Both the position numbers and the translations under genes were made by a program. Source: a candidate division KSB1 bacterium (GTDB taxonomy: Bacteria > Zhuqueibacterota > JdFR-76 > DREG01). From it: 15,870 nt of DNA. The stretch is taken from positions 1 through 15,870 of the forward strand of contig JADFJB010000109.1 in assembly GCA_022566355.1 (NCBI GenBank). Reading direction: 5' to 3'. The notes under the pieces were generated by a model. It saw only the letters and a program-made list of their open reading frames with translations. It was not told the origin of the DNA and made no database searches. Positions 6,926 to 13,841 of this stretch are shown piece after piece; within the stretch, counting starts at the first letter, position 1, and each line of letters begins with the position of its first letter.

Positions 6926-8419
6926 TTAGCTCTCTTCTTCCTCCATTCTTTTTTTTAGGTCTTCTACCTTTGTTTTATAATGTTCATTGGCAGGATCTTT
7001 TCTTAAGAGAATTTCATAGACACCAATGGCTTTGCTAAAATGTCCCTGGGCGGCATAAATCTCTCCGAGGGTTGCCGTAACAATTGGATCTTTTTTAGGT
7101 GTCGTCTCCGGTTCAGGTTGGGACTCTGGAGATGGTTCTTGATGGGGACCTTCTATTTTTTCTTCACTGGTAAACTCTTCAACAGAGGTTGTTTCTTTAG
7201 ATTCTTCTAAACTTTCTTCAGATTCAGGTTCCGGAGAAGTGTCTTCCTTATCATCTACTAGATCTTTAAAGTAATCGTCCTCTTCGTCTTCATCATTATC
7301 AATATATTCTTCAACCACTAAATCGTCGTCTCCGAAAATCTTACTAGCAATTTTCTCTTTTTCCTCAGTGGACATTTCAGGTTCATTTTTTTGAGTCTCA
7401 GATTCTTGCTCTAAGTTGATATCTTCAGGAGTAGCATCGGCCTCATCTAGAGATGCAACTGTTTCCTCACTCTCTTGACTTCCTTCCATTTCGGTTACAC
7501 CTTCTGTTTCTTCGGTACCCTGGCTTTCTTGCATCACTGTTTTTTCTGCCGGTTCTTCAATTTCCGAAATGTCTTCTTCAACAGCCGTACTTTCTTCTCC
7601 TCTTTCCGGTTTAAAGATATCATCTAAAATGAATTCATATTTCTTTTCATCTTGATCTTCGGATCTCTCTTCCTCTTTCTCTTCCTCTTTCTCTTCCTCT
7701 TTCTCTTCCTCTTTCTCTTCCTCTTCTTCTATCTCCTTTACTTCGGTTATCTCATCGGAAACCGTTTCAACCTCATCAGAAATTTCCTCAATTGTTTCCG
7801 AATCCTTATCACTGAAATCTTCATCCATCTCGATGGTTTCTTCTTCCACTATAAATTCGGATTCCGGCTGTTCCAATTCAGTTTCAGGCTGTTCTTCAGA
7901 TTCGGAAAATGTTTTTTCAATTTCTGTAAATTGGTCTTCAGGTGAAGCTTCCGAAGGTTCTTCTACCAGGGTGTCTGTCGGAGTTTCACTTGCTAATTCA
8001 GGTTCAGACTCTTTGGATACTTCAAAATTATCCAGCATTAACAGAGCTGTGCTATCCATAGGATCTATTGCCAAAGCCCGCTTAACCCAAAGTACGTGCG
8101 CGTTTTGCCACTCTCTCTTTTTCATAATATTGGCTTGATAGTGGTGGGCATTAATGTGCTCAGCATCGTAAAGCAGGGTTTTGTTGAACTCGCTTTCAGC
8201 GACATCGAGATCCCCAATTTCAAAATAACAACGTCCAAGGATGAAATGAGCATTCGCATATTGTGGATGCTGGTCTAATCCCTTTTGGCACACTTCAATG
8301 GCTTCATCGGTTTTTTTCATCTCAAGGAGGTAGTCCGCCAATCTTGCAAATTCTATTGAACGAGAATCTTGCGCTAATAATTTTTGTAATCGATCAACTT
8401 CATCTGCTAAATTTTTCAT
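6926..8419 (-). CDS. TPR protein with long Glu-rich acidic linker
   Basis: This is a 497-residue protein without a signal peptide. Residues 20-121 form about three tetratricopeptide repeats (for example ANAHFILGRCYFEIGDLDVA at 55-74). Residues about 136-440 are a low-complexity linker dominated by Glu with Ser, Thr and Asp, including an EEEK/EEK tandem run. Residues 447-480 (LGEIYAAQGHFSKAIGVYEI) are a final TPR. TPRs bind partner proteins; the acidic linker is probably disordered and joins two binding ends. The specific partner is unknown. A strong SD GGAGGG (8423-8428) fixes the ATG. A weak promoter-like pair TTGTTT-18 bp-TAATAT lies in the 145-bp gap upstream. The gene sits between lptE and the peptidase, without an obvious shared pathway. 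Confidence 0.85.
   Translation of the reverse strand: MKNLADEVDRLQKLLAQDSRSIEFARLADYLLEMKKTDEAIEVCQKGLDQHPQYANAHFILGRCYFEIGDLDVAESEFNKTLLYDAEHINAHHYQANIMKKREWQNAHVLWVKRALAIDPMDSTALLMLDNFEVSKESEPELASETPTDTLVEEPSEASPEDQFTEIEKTFSESEEQPETELEQPESEFIVEEETIEMDEDFSDKDSETIEEISDEVETVSDEITEVKEIEEEEEKEEEKEEEKEEEKEEERSEDQDEKKYEFILDDIFKPERGEESTAVEEDISEIEEPAEKTVMQESQGTEETEGVTEMEGSQESEETVASLDEADATPEDINLEQESETQKNEPEMSTEEKEKIASKIFGDDDLVVEEYIDNDEDEEDDYFKDLVDDKEDTSPEPESEESLEESKETTSVEEFTSEEKIEGPHQEPSPESQPEPETTPKKDPIVTATLGEIYAAQGHFSKAIGVYEILLRKDPANEHYKTKVEDLKKRMEEEES
7665..7730. repeat. 12-bp in-frame tandem repeat inside TPR gene
   Basis: The unit TCTTCCTCTTTC (plus strand) is repeated about five times. It encodes Glu-Glu-Glu-Lys units on the minus strand. 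Because the period is a multiple of three, copy-number change alters linker length without breaking the frame. Confidence 0.9.
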
Positions 8420-8564
8420 GGTCCCTCCGGATTCGGATTTTTATGCAATTTATTAGATTCCATTTGACACATATTACCATTAATACAGTAATCCAAACAA
8501 TTTGTTAATTTTAATATCCATTATAATTTACTGAAAGTTATTCGTGATGCGCAAAACTTTTTGC

Positions 8565-9077
8565 TCACCAACCGGAAACGGTTTTATTTAAAATATCCTC
8601 GGCTATTTTTTCGATTGCAATTTTGATCCCTTCTTGCCGTGCTTCGTTACCGTCACTCAATTTATAAAGTCCCCATTGTGACCAACTTTCCTTCCAAAGG
8701 TTTGTATTATTCTTTCGGTCCAGAACTGCAAATTCTACAGTAATGTAGACCCGATAAGACTCGACATTTTCATCAGCAGAAAATGTATCTGCGCGATCAG
8801 TTAAAGAAATGATCTTTCCGGTAACAACTGCATCAGCTTCGGCTTCGTTGGCAATTTTAATTGAATTATCCTCAGTGATTTCATTAATGATAGCGTCAGT
8901 CAAGTTTTCTCTGACCCCAAATTCTGAGGTTTGATCAGTTACTAGTGGTACGGCAATCGTTTTGATATGACTAGGTATTGAACTGCCGGAAAATGAATAT
9001 GGACCACAAGAAAGAAAGCCGCATGAACAGATTGTGATGAAAAATCTAAAAATCTTATTCCTGAAGATTATATTCAT
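8565..9077 (-). CDS. lptE: LPS-assembly lipoprotein of the LptE family
   Basis: This outer-membrane lipoprotein partners the LptD barrel that inserts lipopolysaccharide into the outer leaflet. From the ATG at 9075-9077 the protein has 170 residues and opens with MNIIFRNKIFRFFITICSCG, then FLSC-GPYSF: a basic n-region, a hydrophobic core and a lipobox with lipidated Cys24. The following YSFSGSSIPSHIKTIAVPLV and NLTDAIINEI segments match the LptE/RlpB pattern Y-x-F-x-G-x-S-I-P-x-x-x-K-T-I. An in-frame GTG at 9102-9104 would add nine residues before the signal peptide; AGGA stands in front of both, but the ATG gives the better signal. It overlaps the sigma-54 regulator by 23 bp. Family call is good; the remote similarity leaves some doubt. 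Confidence 0.82.
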   Translation of the reverse strand: MNIIFRNKIFRFFITICSCGFLSCGPYSFSGSSIPSHIKTIAVPLVTDQTSEFGVRENLTDAIINEITEDNSIKIANEAEADAVVTGKIISLTDRADTFSADENVESYRVYITVEFAVLDRKNNTNLWKESWSQWGLYKLSDGNEARQEGIKIAIEKIAEDILNKTVSGW

Positions 9078-10236
9078 TGATTTTCCTATACAATGTTCGT
9101 TCACTAATTCCTAAAATTTGAGCCGTTTTTCGTTTACTCCAATTTGTTTTTTCCAGGGTTCGGCTAATCAAATCTCGTTCAACCTCTTCGAGCGATCGTA
9201 ACTCTTCATTCGGCCTCACTTCATCAATAGGATCGACATTCTGAAAAATACTGCCCATATCTCCAGGCGCCAATTTTTTAGGTTGTATGATTTGCGAAAA
9301 CATAAATTGTTTGATCTGGTTTAAATCAGATTTCAACTCTAGTAAAATTTTATAAATTAATTCCCGTTCTACTTGTTCAGAAGGGACCCGCGTAGGAACC
9401 GGAAGCGCTCGAATATTTGAATTTTGATCATAAATAAACTTCTCTAAATTTGCAGCATTAATTTGCTTGCCGCGTTCAAGAATAATAACCCTCTGGACAA
9501 CATTACGCAACTCCCGTACATTACCCGGCCATTCTAATTTTTGTAATAACTCAGTGGCCTCCGGTGTAAATCCTTCAAATTGAAACTGGTTTTGCTCACA
9601 GAATTCATCAACAAATTTACCAATCAATTCGGGAATATCTTCCGGCCTGGAATGTAAAGGCGGAAGCACGATTCTCACAGCATTTAGACGATAAAACAAA
9701 TCCTGGCGAAAATTACCTGACTGGACTTCCTGTTCCAGGTTCTTATTAGAAGCAGCAATGATGCGAACATCGATATTATGATAAGAACCTCCACCAACAC
9801 GAATAAATTCTTTTTCTTCCAAAACCCGCAATAATTTTACCTGGGTAGAAAGAGGCATTTCACCAATTTCATCTAAAAATAAAGTGCTGTTATCTGCCAG
9901 TTCAAAATAGCCTTTACGGGTTTCAACTGCTCCCGTAAACGAACCGCGCTGATGTCCGAAAAGTTCGCTCTCTAAAATGCCTTCCGGTATTGCACCACAA
10001 TTGACTGTAAATAGAACTTTATTACTTCTGGGGCTGCATTGATGCAGCGCTTTTGCTACAAGTTCCTTGCCAGTGCCGCTTTCACCCTCAATAAGGACAG
10101 GAATATTTGTTGGAGCCACTTGTTTGATGGTTTCCCTGAGTTGATGGATAACAACCGATTTACCCAAAATACCCAGGTTATTTGAAGGTAATAATCCGAT
10201 GCTTCGTTTCTGTTCTACTTCTTTAGGCATATTCAT
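9055..10236 (-). CDS. Sigma-54-dependent AAA+ activator without receiver domain
   Basis: This 393-residue bacterial enhancer-binding protein remodels sigma-54 RNA polymerase by ATP hydrolysis. The AAA+ domain starts almost at once: Walker A GESGTGKE (51-58), the sigma-54 contact loop GSFTGA (98-103, a variant of GAFTGA), Walker B LFLDEIGE (119-126), the Arg-finger region RQDLFYRLN (177-185) and WPGNVREL (236-243). A Fis-type helix-turn-helix is at about 362-390 (KTAQILGISERTLYRKINEY). The N-terminus is only about 22 residues, so there is no phospho-receiver or ligand domain; activity may be set by expression or by another protein. An AGGA 9 bp upstream supports the ATG at 10234-10236. It overlaps lptE, suggesting one transcript. 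Target promoters are not visible in this window. Confidence 0.94.
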   Translation of the reverse strand: MNMPKEVEQKRSIGLLPSNNLGILGKSVVIHQLRETIKQVAPTNIPVLIEGESGTGKELVAKALHQCSPRSNKVLFTVNCGAIPEGILESELFGHQRGSFTGAVETRKGYFELADNSTLFLDEIGEMPLSTQVKLLRVLEEKEFIRVGGGSYHNIDVRIIAASNKNLEQEVQSGNFRQDLFYRLNAVRIVLPPLHSRPEDIPELIGKFVDEFCEQNQFQFEGFTPEATELLQKLEWPGNVRELRNVVQRVIILERGKQINAANLEKFIYDQNSNIRALPVPTRVPSEQVERELIYKILLELKSDLNQIKQFMFSQIIQPKKLAPGDMGSIFQNVDPIDEVRPNEELRSLEEVERDLISRTLEKTNWSKRKTAQILGISERTLYRKINEYNLQE

Positions 10237-10603
10237 TAAACGTTCCTGGAAGATATCAATTTATATGTTGAATAGTATATTGCAATTTATCTGAATAAAC
10301 GACAAATATCAACATTCCTAACAGGTTGTTTATAATAGAAATGTAACCAGTTGAACAAGTAAAATCAAGTGAAATTGGATAATCATTCGGGAATTGGTTT
10401 GTAATAATGTACCCAATATAAATATTTAAGTTAATTCCCATGCTAAAATTCTGATCATTCATATCTGAGTTTCGTGATTCCTGAACAAGTCCGGGACAAA
10501 CTTATTTGATATTTTAGATTTGGTTTTGGAATTCTCTCTAGACTGACTAATATTTAATTATTTATAGCAAGCAAAGAACCATCTGGATTTATAAAGACGT
10601 CAA
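10237..10603. other. Intergenic region upstream of sigma-54 activator
   Basis: This 367-bp AT-rich stretch holds no supported gene. A 68-codon minus-strand frame (10256-10462) has no good SD and no recognisable features. The only functional candidate is the promoter listed at 10284-10312. No terminator is apparent after the epimerase gene. Confidence 0.5.
10284..10312 (-). promoter_or_regulatory. Weak promoter candidate for the sigma-54 activator gene
   Basis: Read on the minus strand, TTGATA (10307-10312) and TAAATT (10284-10289) are 17 bp apart, about 48 bp before the start codon. AT-rich context makes a chance match likely enough that this is only a candidate. Confidence 0.25.
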
Positions 10604-11527
10604 TTACATTTCCTTTTTTCGAAAATACTCGACGGTCTTTGCAAGGCCATCTGTAAAAAGGACTTCCGGTTCCCAGCCAAGATGCGATTTAATTTTAGCA
10701 TACGAAACAACACTTCTCATCTGCTCACCTTCTTTTGCAGGTCCGTGCTTTTCAGGCGTTTTGTTGCCACAAAATTCGTTTAAGCCACGAAAAATCTGGT
10801 TGACATCTGATTCCAATCCGGTGCCGACATTAAATATCTCATTATCTCCATTTTCAAGGACCAGCAAGTTTGCTCGCACAACATCCTTAACATACACATA
10901 ATCACGGGTTTGTTTGCCATCTCCATTGATGATAGGCTGACCTCCCGCCATCATCATCTGGATAAAAATAGCAACCACACCAGCTTCGCCGTGGGGATTT
11001 TGTCGTGGACCATAGACATTGGCATATCGTAGAATGGTATAATTCAAGCCAAATACTTGTTGGTAATAATTCAGGTATTTCTCGACAGTGAGTTTGGTAA
11101 TACCATACGGAGAACACGGCCGGGTGGGATGATCTTCATCTGCCGGAAAATAGTCTTGCTCTCCATAAATCGCTCCGCCTGTTGAAGCAAACAAGAACTT
11201 TTTCACCTTATATTTTACCGAATTCTGTAATAAATTTAAACTGCCGGAAATGTTAACACTGGCGTCAAACAAAGGATCCTCCACAGATGCCCGAACATCC
11301 ATTTGCGCTGCCTGGTGATAAACCAGATCAATTTCTTCTGTTTCGAATACTTTTTCTATCTCTGCGGCTCGAATGTCCATCAAATAGAATTTAACATCAG
11401 GATGTAAATTGGTCATCCTGCCCATGTAAAGATTATCAACTACAACCACCTGGTGGCCAGCCTCTATGAAAGCATCCGCCAGGTTAGATCCTATAAAACC
11501 AGCACCGCCAGTTACAAGTATTTTCAT
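10604..11527 (-). CDS. NAD-dependent sugar epimerase, UDP-glucose 4-epimerase-like
   Basis: This 307-residue extended short-chain dehydrogenase has the NAD-binding Rossmann motif TGGAGFIG (6-13), an Asp (31) that selects NAD(H), Ser115/Thr116 in FASTGGAIYG, and the catalytic Tyr141-x-x-x-Lys145 in SPYGITK. Downstream segments RYANVYGPRQNPHGEAGV and GDGKQTRDYVYVKDV bind the nucleotide sugar. This set is typical of the UDP-glucose 4-epimerase-like group that supplies nucleotide sugars for LPS or exopolysaccharide. Exact substrate (UDP-Glc, UDP-GlcNAc or an acid form) cannot be assigned. It starts 16 bp after the purD stop with a GGAGC SD, so the two are cotranscribed, although their pathways differ. 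Confidence 0.9.
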   Translation of the reverse strand: MKILVTGGAGFIGSNLADAFIEAGHQVVVVDNLYMGRMTNLHPDVKFYLMDIRAAEIEKVFETEEIDLVYHQAAQMDVRASVEDPLFDASVNISGSLNLLQNSVKYKVKKFLFASTGGAIYGEQDYFPADEDHPTRPCSPYGITKLTVEKYLNYYQQVFGLNYTILRYANVYGPRQNPHGEAGVVAIFIQMMMAGGQPIINGDGKQTRDYVYVKDVVRANLLVLENGDNEIFNVGTGLESDVNQIFRGLNEFCGNKTPEKHGPAKEGEQMRSVVSYAKIKSHLGWEPEVLFTDGLAKTVEYFRKKEM

Positions 11528-11543
11528 TTTCAGAGCTCCATAT

Positions 11544-12821
11544 CTAATATTCTAAACTTTCTAATCCTTTTTGTCCGATGTCTTTTCGAAAAAACATTCC
11601 ATCAAATTGAATTTTTTCAACACCATCGTACGCTTTTTGTATTGACGATTTCAATGTTTTTCCATACGCCGAAACACCCAGAACTCGTCCACCATTTGTA
11701 AATACTTTGCCATCCTGCAGTTTAGTGCCGGCATGGAAAATAATTGTGTCCTTATTAGGATCCGGTTCCAGGCCGGTTATCATTTTATCCTTTTCATAAT
11801 TTCCAGGATAACCTTCGGACGCTAAAACCACACAGGTGCAATATCCGTCTCTAATGGTTATCGACTTGTTTGGTAATTTTCCTTCGGTAGATAACATCAA
11901 TAATTCCAATAAATCTATGTTTAACAAAGGCAAAATAGCTTGTGTCTCCGGATCACCGAACCGTGCATTAAACTCAATAACCTTCGGTCCACTTTGTGTT
12001 GCCATTAGTCCGGCATATAAAATTCCTTTATAAGCGATATCTTGCCGGGCAAGTCCATCAAGAACCGGATCCAATATCTCCTCTTGAACCCGATTCATAA
12101 AATCCTGATTCGCAAAAGGAACCGGTGCAAAAGAACCCATTCCCCCGGTATTTGGCCCTCGATCTCCGTCATAGACCGGCTTATGATCCTGGGCAGGTAC
12201 AAAGGGTTGTATGATTTTAGAATCGGTAATAGCTATCACTGAAAGTTCTTCACCGGTTAGAAATTCTTCGATAACAACTTTTTTGCCCGCCTCTCCGAAG
12301 GTTTCGTTTAGCATCATATCTTTCAAAGTGTTGAATGCATGATCTTCCTCATGACAAACAACAGCGCCTTTTCCGGCAGCGAGGCCATCCGTTTTGATGA
12401 CTATGGGGCAACCCTGTGTTTGAACATATCTGTGTGCATCATGATAATTGTCGAACAGCTTAAATTGTGCGGTAGGAATTTTATATTTCTGCATAAATTG
12501 TTTCGCGAATCCTTTGCTGGATTCCAATTGGGCGGCTTTGCGATTGGGGCCAAATATTTTCAAATTGTTTTTTTCGAACGCATCCACAATGCCCAAAGCC
12601 AATGGCTGTTCAGGCCCGACGACCGTAAAATCGATATCCTTATTCCGGACAAATTCCAACAACCCTGAAATATCGTCCATCGAGATATACACACATTCTG
12701 CCAACTCTTTTATCCCGCCATTTCCGGGGACACAATAAATTTCGGATAGTAAGGGGCTTTGTTTGATTTTCCAAACCAAGGCATGTTCTCTTCCGCCACT
12801 ACCTATGACCAGGACTTTCAT
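11544..12821 (-). CDS. purD: Phosphoribosylamine-glycine ligase (GAR synthetase)
   Basis: This cytoplasmic ATP-grasp enzyme joins glycine to 5-phosphoribosylamine, the second step of purine synthesis. Its 425 residues match the usual monofunctional length. Conserved blocks are GSGGREHAL (7-15), GPNRKAAQLE..K (91-103), the ATP-grasp lid IKTDGLAAGKGAVV (142-155), DHKPVYDGDRGPNTGGMG (212-229, the PurD signature) and the metal-binding VIEFNARFGDPETQ (281-294). The start is supported by AAAGG six to seven bp upstream. No other pur genes are nearby and no riboswitch-like structure is evident upstream, so purD is isolated from its pathway and paired with a sugar epimerase. Confidence 0.97.
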   Translation of the reverse strand: MKVLVIGSGGREHALVWKIKQSPLLSEIYCVPGNGGIKELAECVYISMDDISGLLEFVRNKDIDFTVVGPEQPLALGIVDAFEKNNLKIFGPNRKAAQLESSKGFAKQFMQKYKIPTAQFKLFDNYHDAHRYVQTQGCPIVIKTDGLAAGKGAVVCHEEDHAFNTLKDMMLNETFGEAGKKVVIEEFLTGEELSVIAITDSKIIQPFVPAQDHKPVYDGDRGPNTGGMGSFAPVPFANQDFMNRVQEEILDPVLDGLARQDIAYKGILYAGLMATQSGPKVIEFNARFGDPETQAILPLLNIDLLELLMLSTEGKLPNKSITIRDGYCTCVVLASEGYPGNYEKDKMITGLEPDPNKDTIIFHAGTKLQDGKVFTNGGRVLGVSAYGKTLKSSIQKAYDGVEKIQFDGMFFRKDIGQKGLESLEY

Positions 12822-13265
12822 TTCGGACCTTTCAAAATTTTATCAATTTAAGAAGATAATTTTACAAATAGAGTTATGCCAATGCGATCATCCTTAAAAT
12901 GATTCGGACGATTTCAATAAGATTAGAATTAAGGTTCATCCGGGATTGGTTTGCAAAACGGTATGCAAAAATGATCTCAAAATCCTAAAACCGAATTTCG
13001 AATCCCGTAACAAGATAAAATCAAAACTCCAAATTCGAATCCTTTAAAAATATTTTATCCTTGTTTACTTTGTAATTCATGAAATGTGCAAATAGACCTG
13101 GCAGGTTTCTAACTCCATATTTTTACGAATTTATTGCTTTCTTAGAAAAAACCTGCCAGGTTTTAGATTCACACCCGACATTAATATAACTTATTTAGGA
13201 TTAGAAAACGTCGATTTTTTGAGATTCAGAGATGATTCCGTCTAATTCGGTGGCTAACTTAATTA
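12822..13265. other. 444-bp intergenic region between trpG and purD
   Basis: No gene is supported. It contains a degenerate inverted pair (13007-13021 with 13052-13067, around AACAAGATAAAAT and ATTTTATCCTTGTT), a direct pair TTCGAATCC (12998-13006 and 13034-13042, approximate), and the inverted ACCTGGCAGGT elements listed separately. A weak minus-strand promoter-like pair TTGGCA (12877-12882) and TATCTT (12853-12858), 18 bp apart, could serve purD. Confidence 0.45.
13094..13163. repeat. Inverted pair of ACCTGGCAGGT palindromes
   Basis: AGACCTGGCAGGTTTCTAA at 13094-13112 faces TTAGAAAAAACCTGCCAGG beginning at 13142, forming long arms with two extra A residues on one side and a loop of about 29 bases. 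Each arm is itself palindromic. On the minus strand the right arm reads AAAACCTGGCAGGTTTTTT, a small hairpin followed by T residues about 100 bp after trpG, so it may also stop the trp transcript. Confidence 0.6.
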
Positions 13266-13841
13266 TCAAAAAGCCTGCGTTTTTTCCAGCCAATTCGCAA
13301 TGATCTTGAAACCTTCCGAAGTTAAAATGGATTCAGGGTGAAATTGAACGCCATAAACCTGGTGAATATTGTGTTGGATAGCCATAATCAAATCATCTTC
13401 GGTATCTGCGGTAATTTGCAATTCATTGGGCACAGATTTCCGGTCTATAATTAACGAATGGTATCTCGTTGCTGCAAATGGCGATGGAACTCCTGCAAAT
13501 ATTTCATTTCCCATGTGCCGGATTAAAGCAGTTTTACCATGCACCGGTTCCGGAGCCCGGATAATGTTTGCACCAAAAACCTGTCCGATGCATTGGTGGC
13601 CTAAACATACACCTAAAATCGGGATGGTCTGGTAAAATTGTCTAATGACATCACAACACACTCCGGCATTGTCTGGCGTGCCGGGGCCAGGAGAAATTAC
13701 AATTCCAGCCGGTTGTAATTCTGCGATTTCATCCGGAGTAATCTGATCATTTCTCACCACTTTTAAGGATGGCTCTAATTGGCCAAAATAATCAACCAGG
13801 TTGTAGGTGAATGAATCGTAATTATCGATAAATAAAATCAT
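13266..13841 (-). CDS. trpG: Anthranilate synthase glutamine amidotransferase subunit
   Basis: This is component II of anthranilate synthase, a class I glutamine amidotransferase that releases ammonia from glutamine for TrpE. From the ATG at 13839-13841 it has 191 residues, the normal length. Motifs are ILFIDNYDSFTYNLVDYF (2-19), SPGPGTP (50-56), the nucleophile elbow GVCLGHQ with Cys79, HGK (101-103), and the catalytic His168-Pro-Glu170 in YGVQFHPES. A longer frame from 13883 exists, but the ATG chosen is preceded by GAGGG at ideal spacing and matches family N-termini. The start lies inside trpE (20-bp overlap), giving coupled subunit synthesis. PabA is very similar in sequence; the Trp attenuator upstream argues for TrpG. 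Confidence 0.96.
   Translation of the reverse strand: MILFIDNYDSFTYNLVDYFGQLEPSLKVVRNDQITPDEIAELQPAGIVISPGPGTPDNAGVCCDVIRQFYQTIPILGVCLGHQCIGQVFGANIIRAPEPVHGKTALIRHMGNEIFAGVPSPFAATRYHSLIIDRKSVPNELQITADTEDDLIMAIQHNIHQVYGVQFHPESILTSEGFKIIANWLEKTQAF

Noticed and set aside
7652-8138. Plus-strand frames opposite the TPR gene, one with Phe-Leu repeats
   Set aside because: The Phe-Leu run is simply the complement of the Glu-Lys repeat in the real gene; the second frame has no supporting signal.
8544-8568. Imperfect hairpin at the lptE stop codon as a terminator
   Set aside because: GTGA/TCAC and GCAAAA/TTTTGC can pair, but there is a three-base bulge and no T run on the minus strand after it.
10256-10462. 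68-codon minus-strand frame upstream of the sigma-54 activator
   Set aside because: No SD, AT-rich, no motif, and it would leave no room for a promoter of the activator; most likely chance.
12339-12738. Plus-strand frames of 96-109 codons inside purD
   Set aside because: They lie antisense to conserved PurD motifs and have no start signals.
12822-13000. Purine-type riboswitch upstream of purD
   Set aside because: I found no conserved three-way-junction segments or a terminator hairpin close to the start; only AT-rich sequence is visible.
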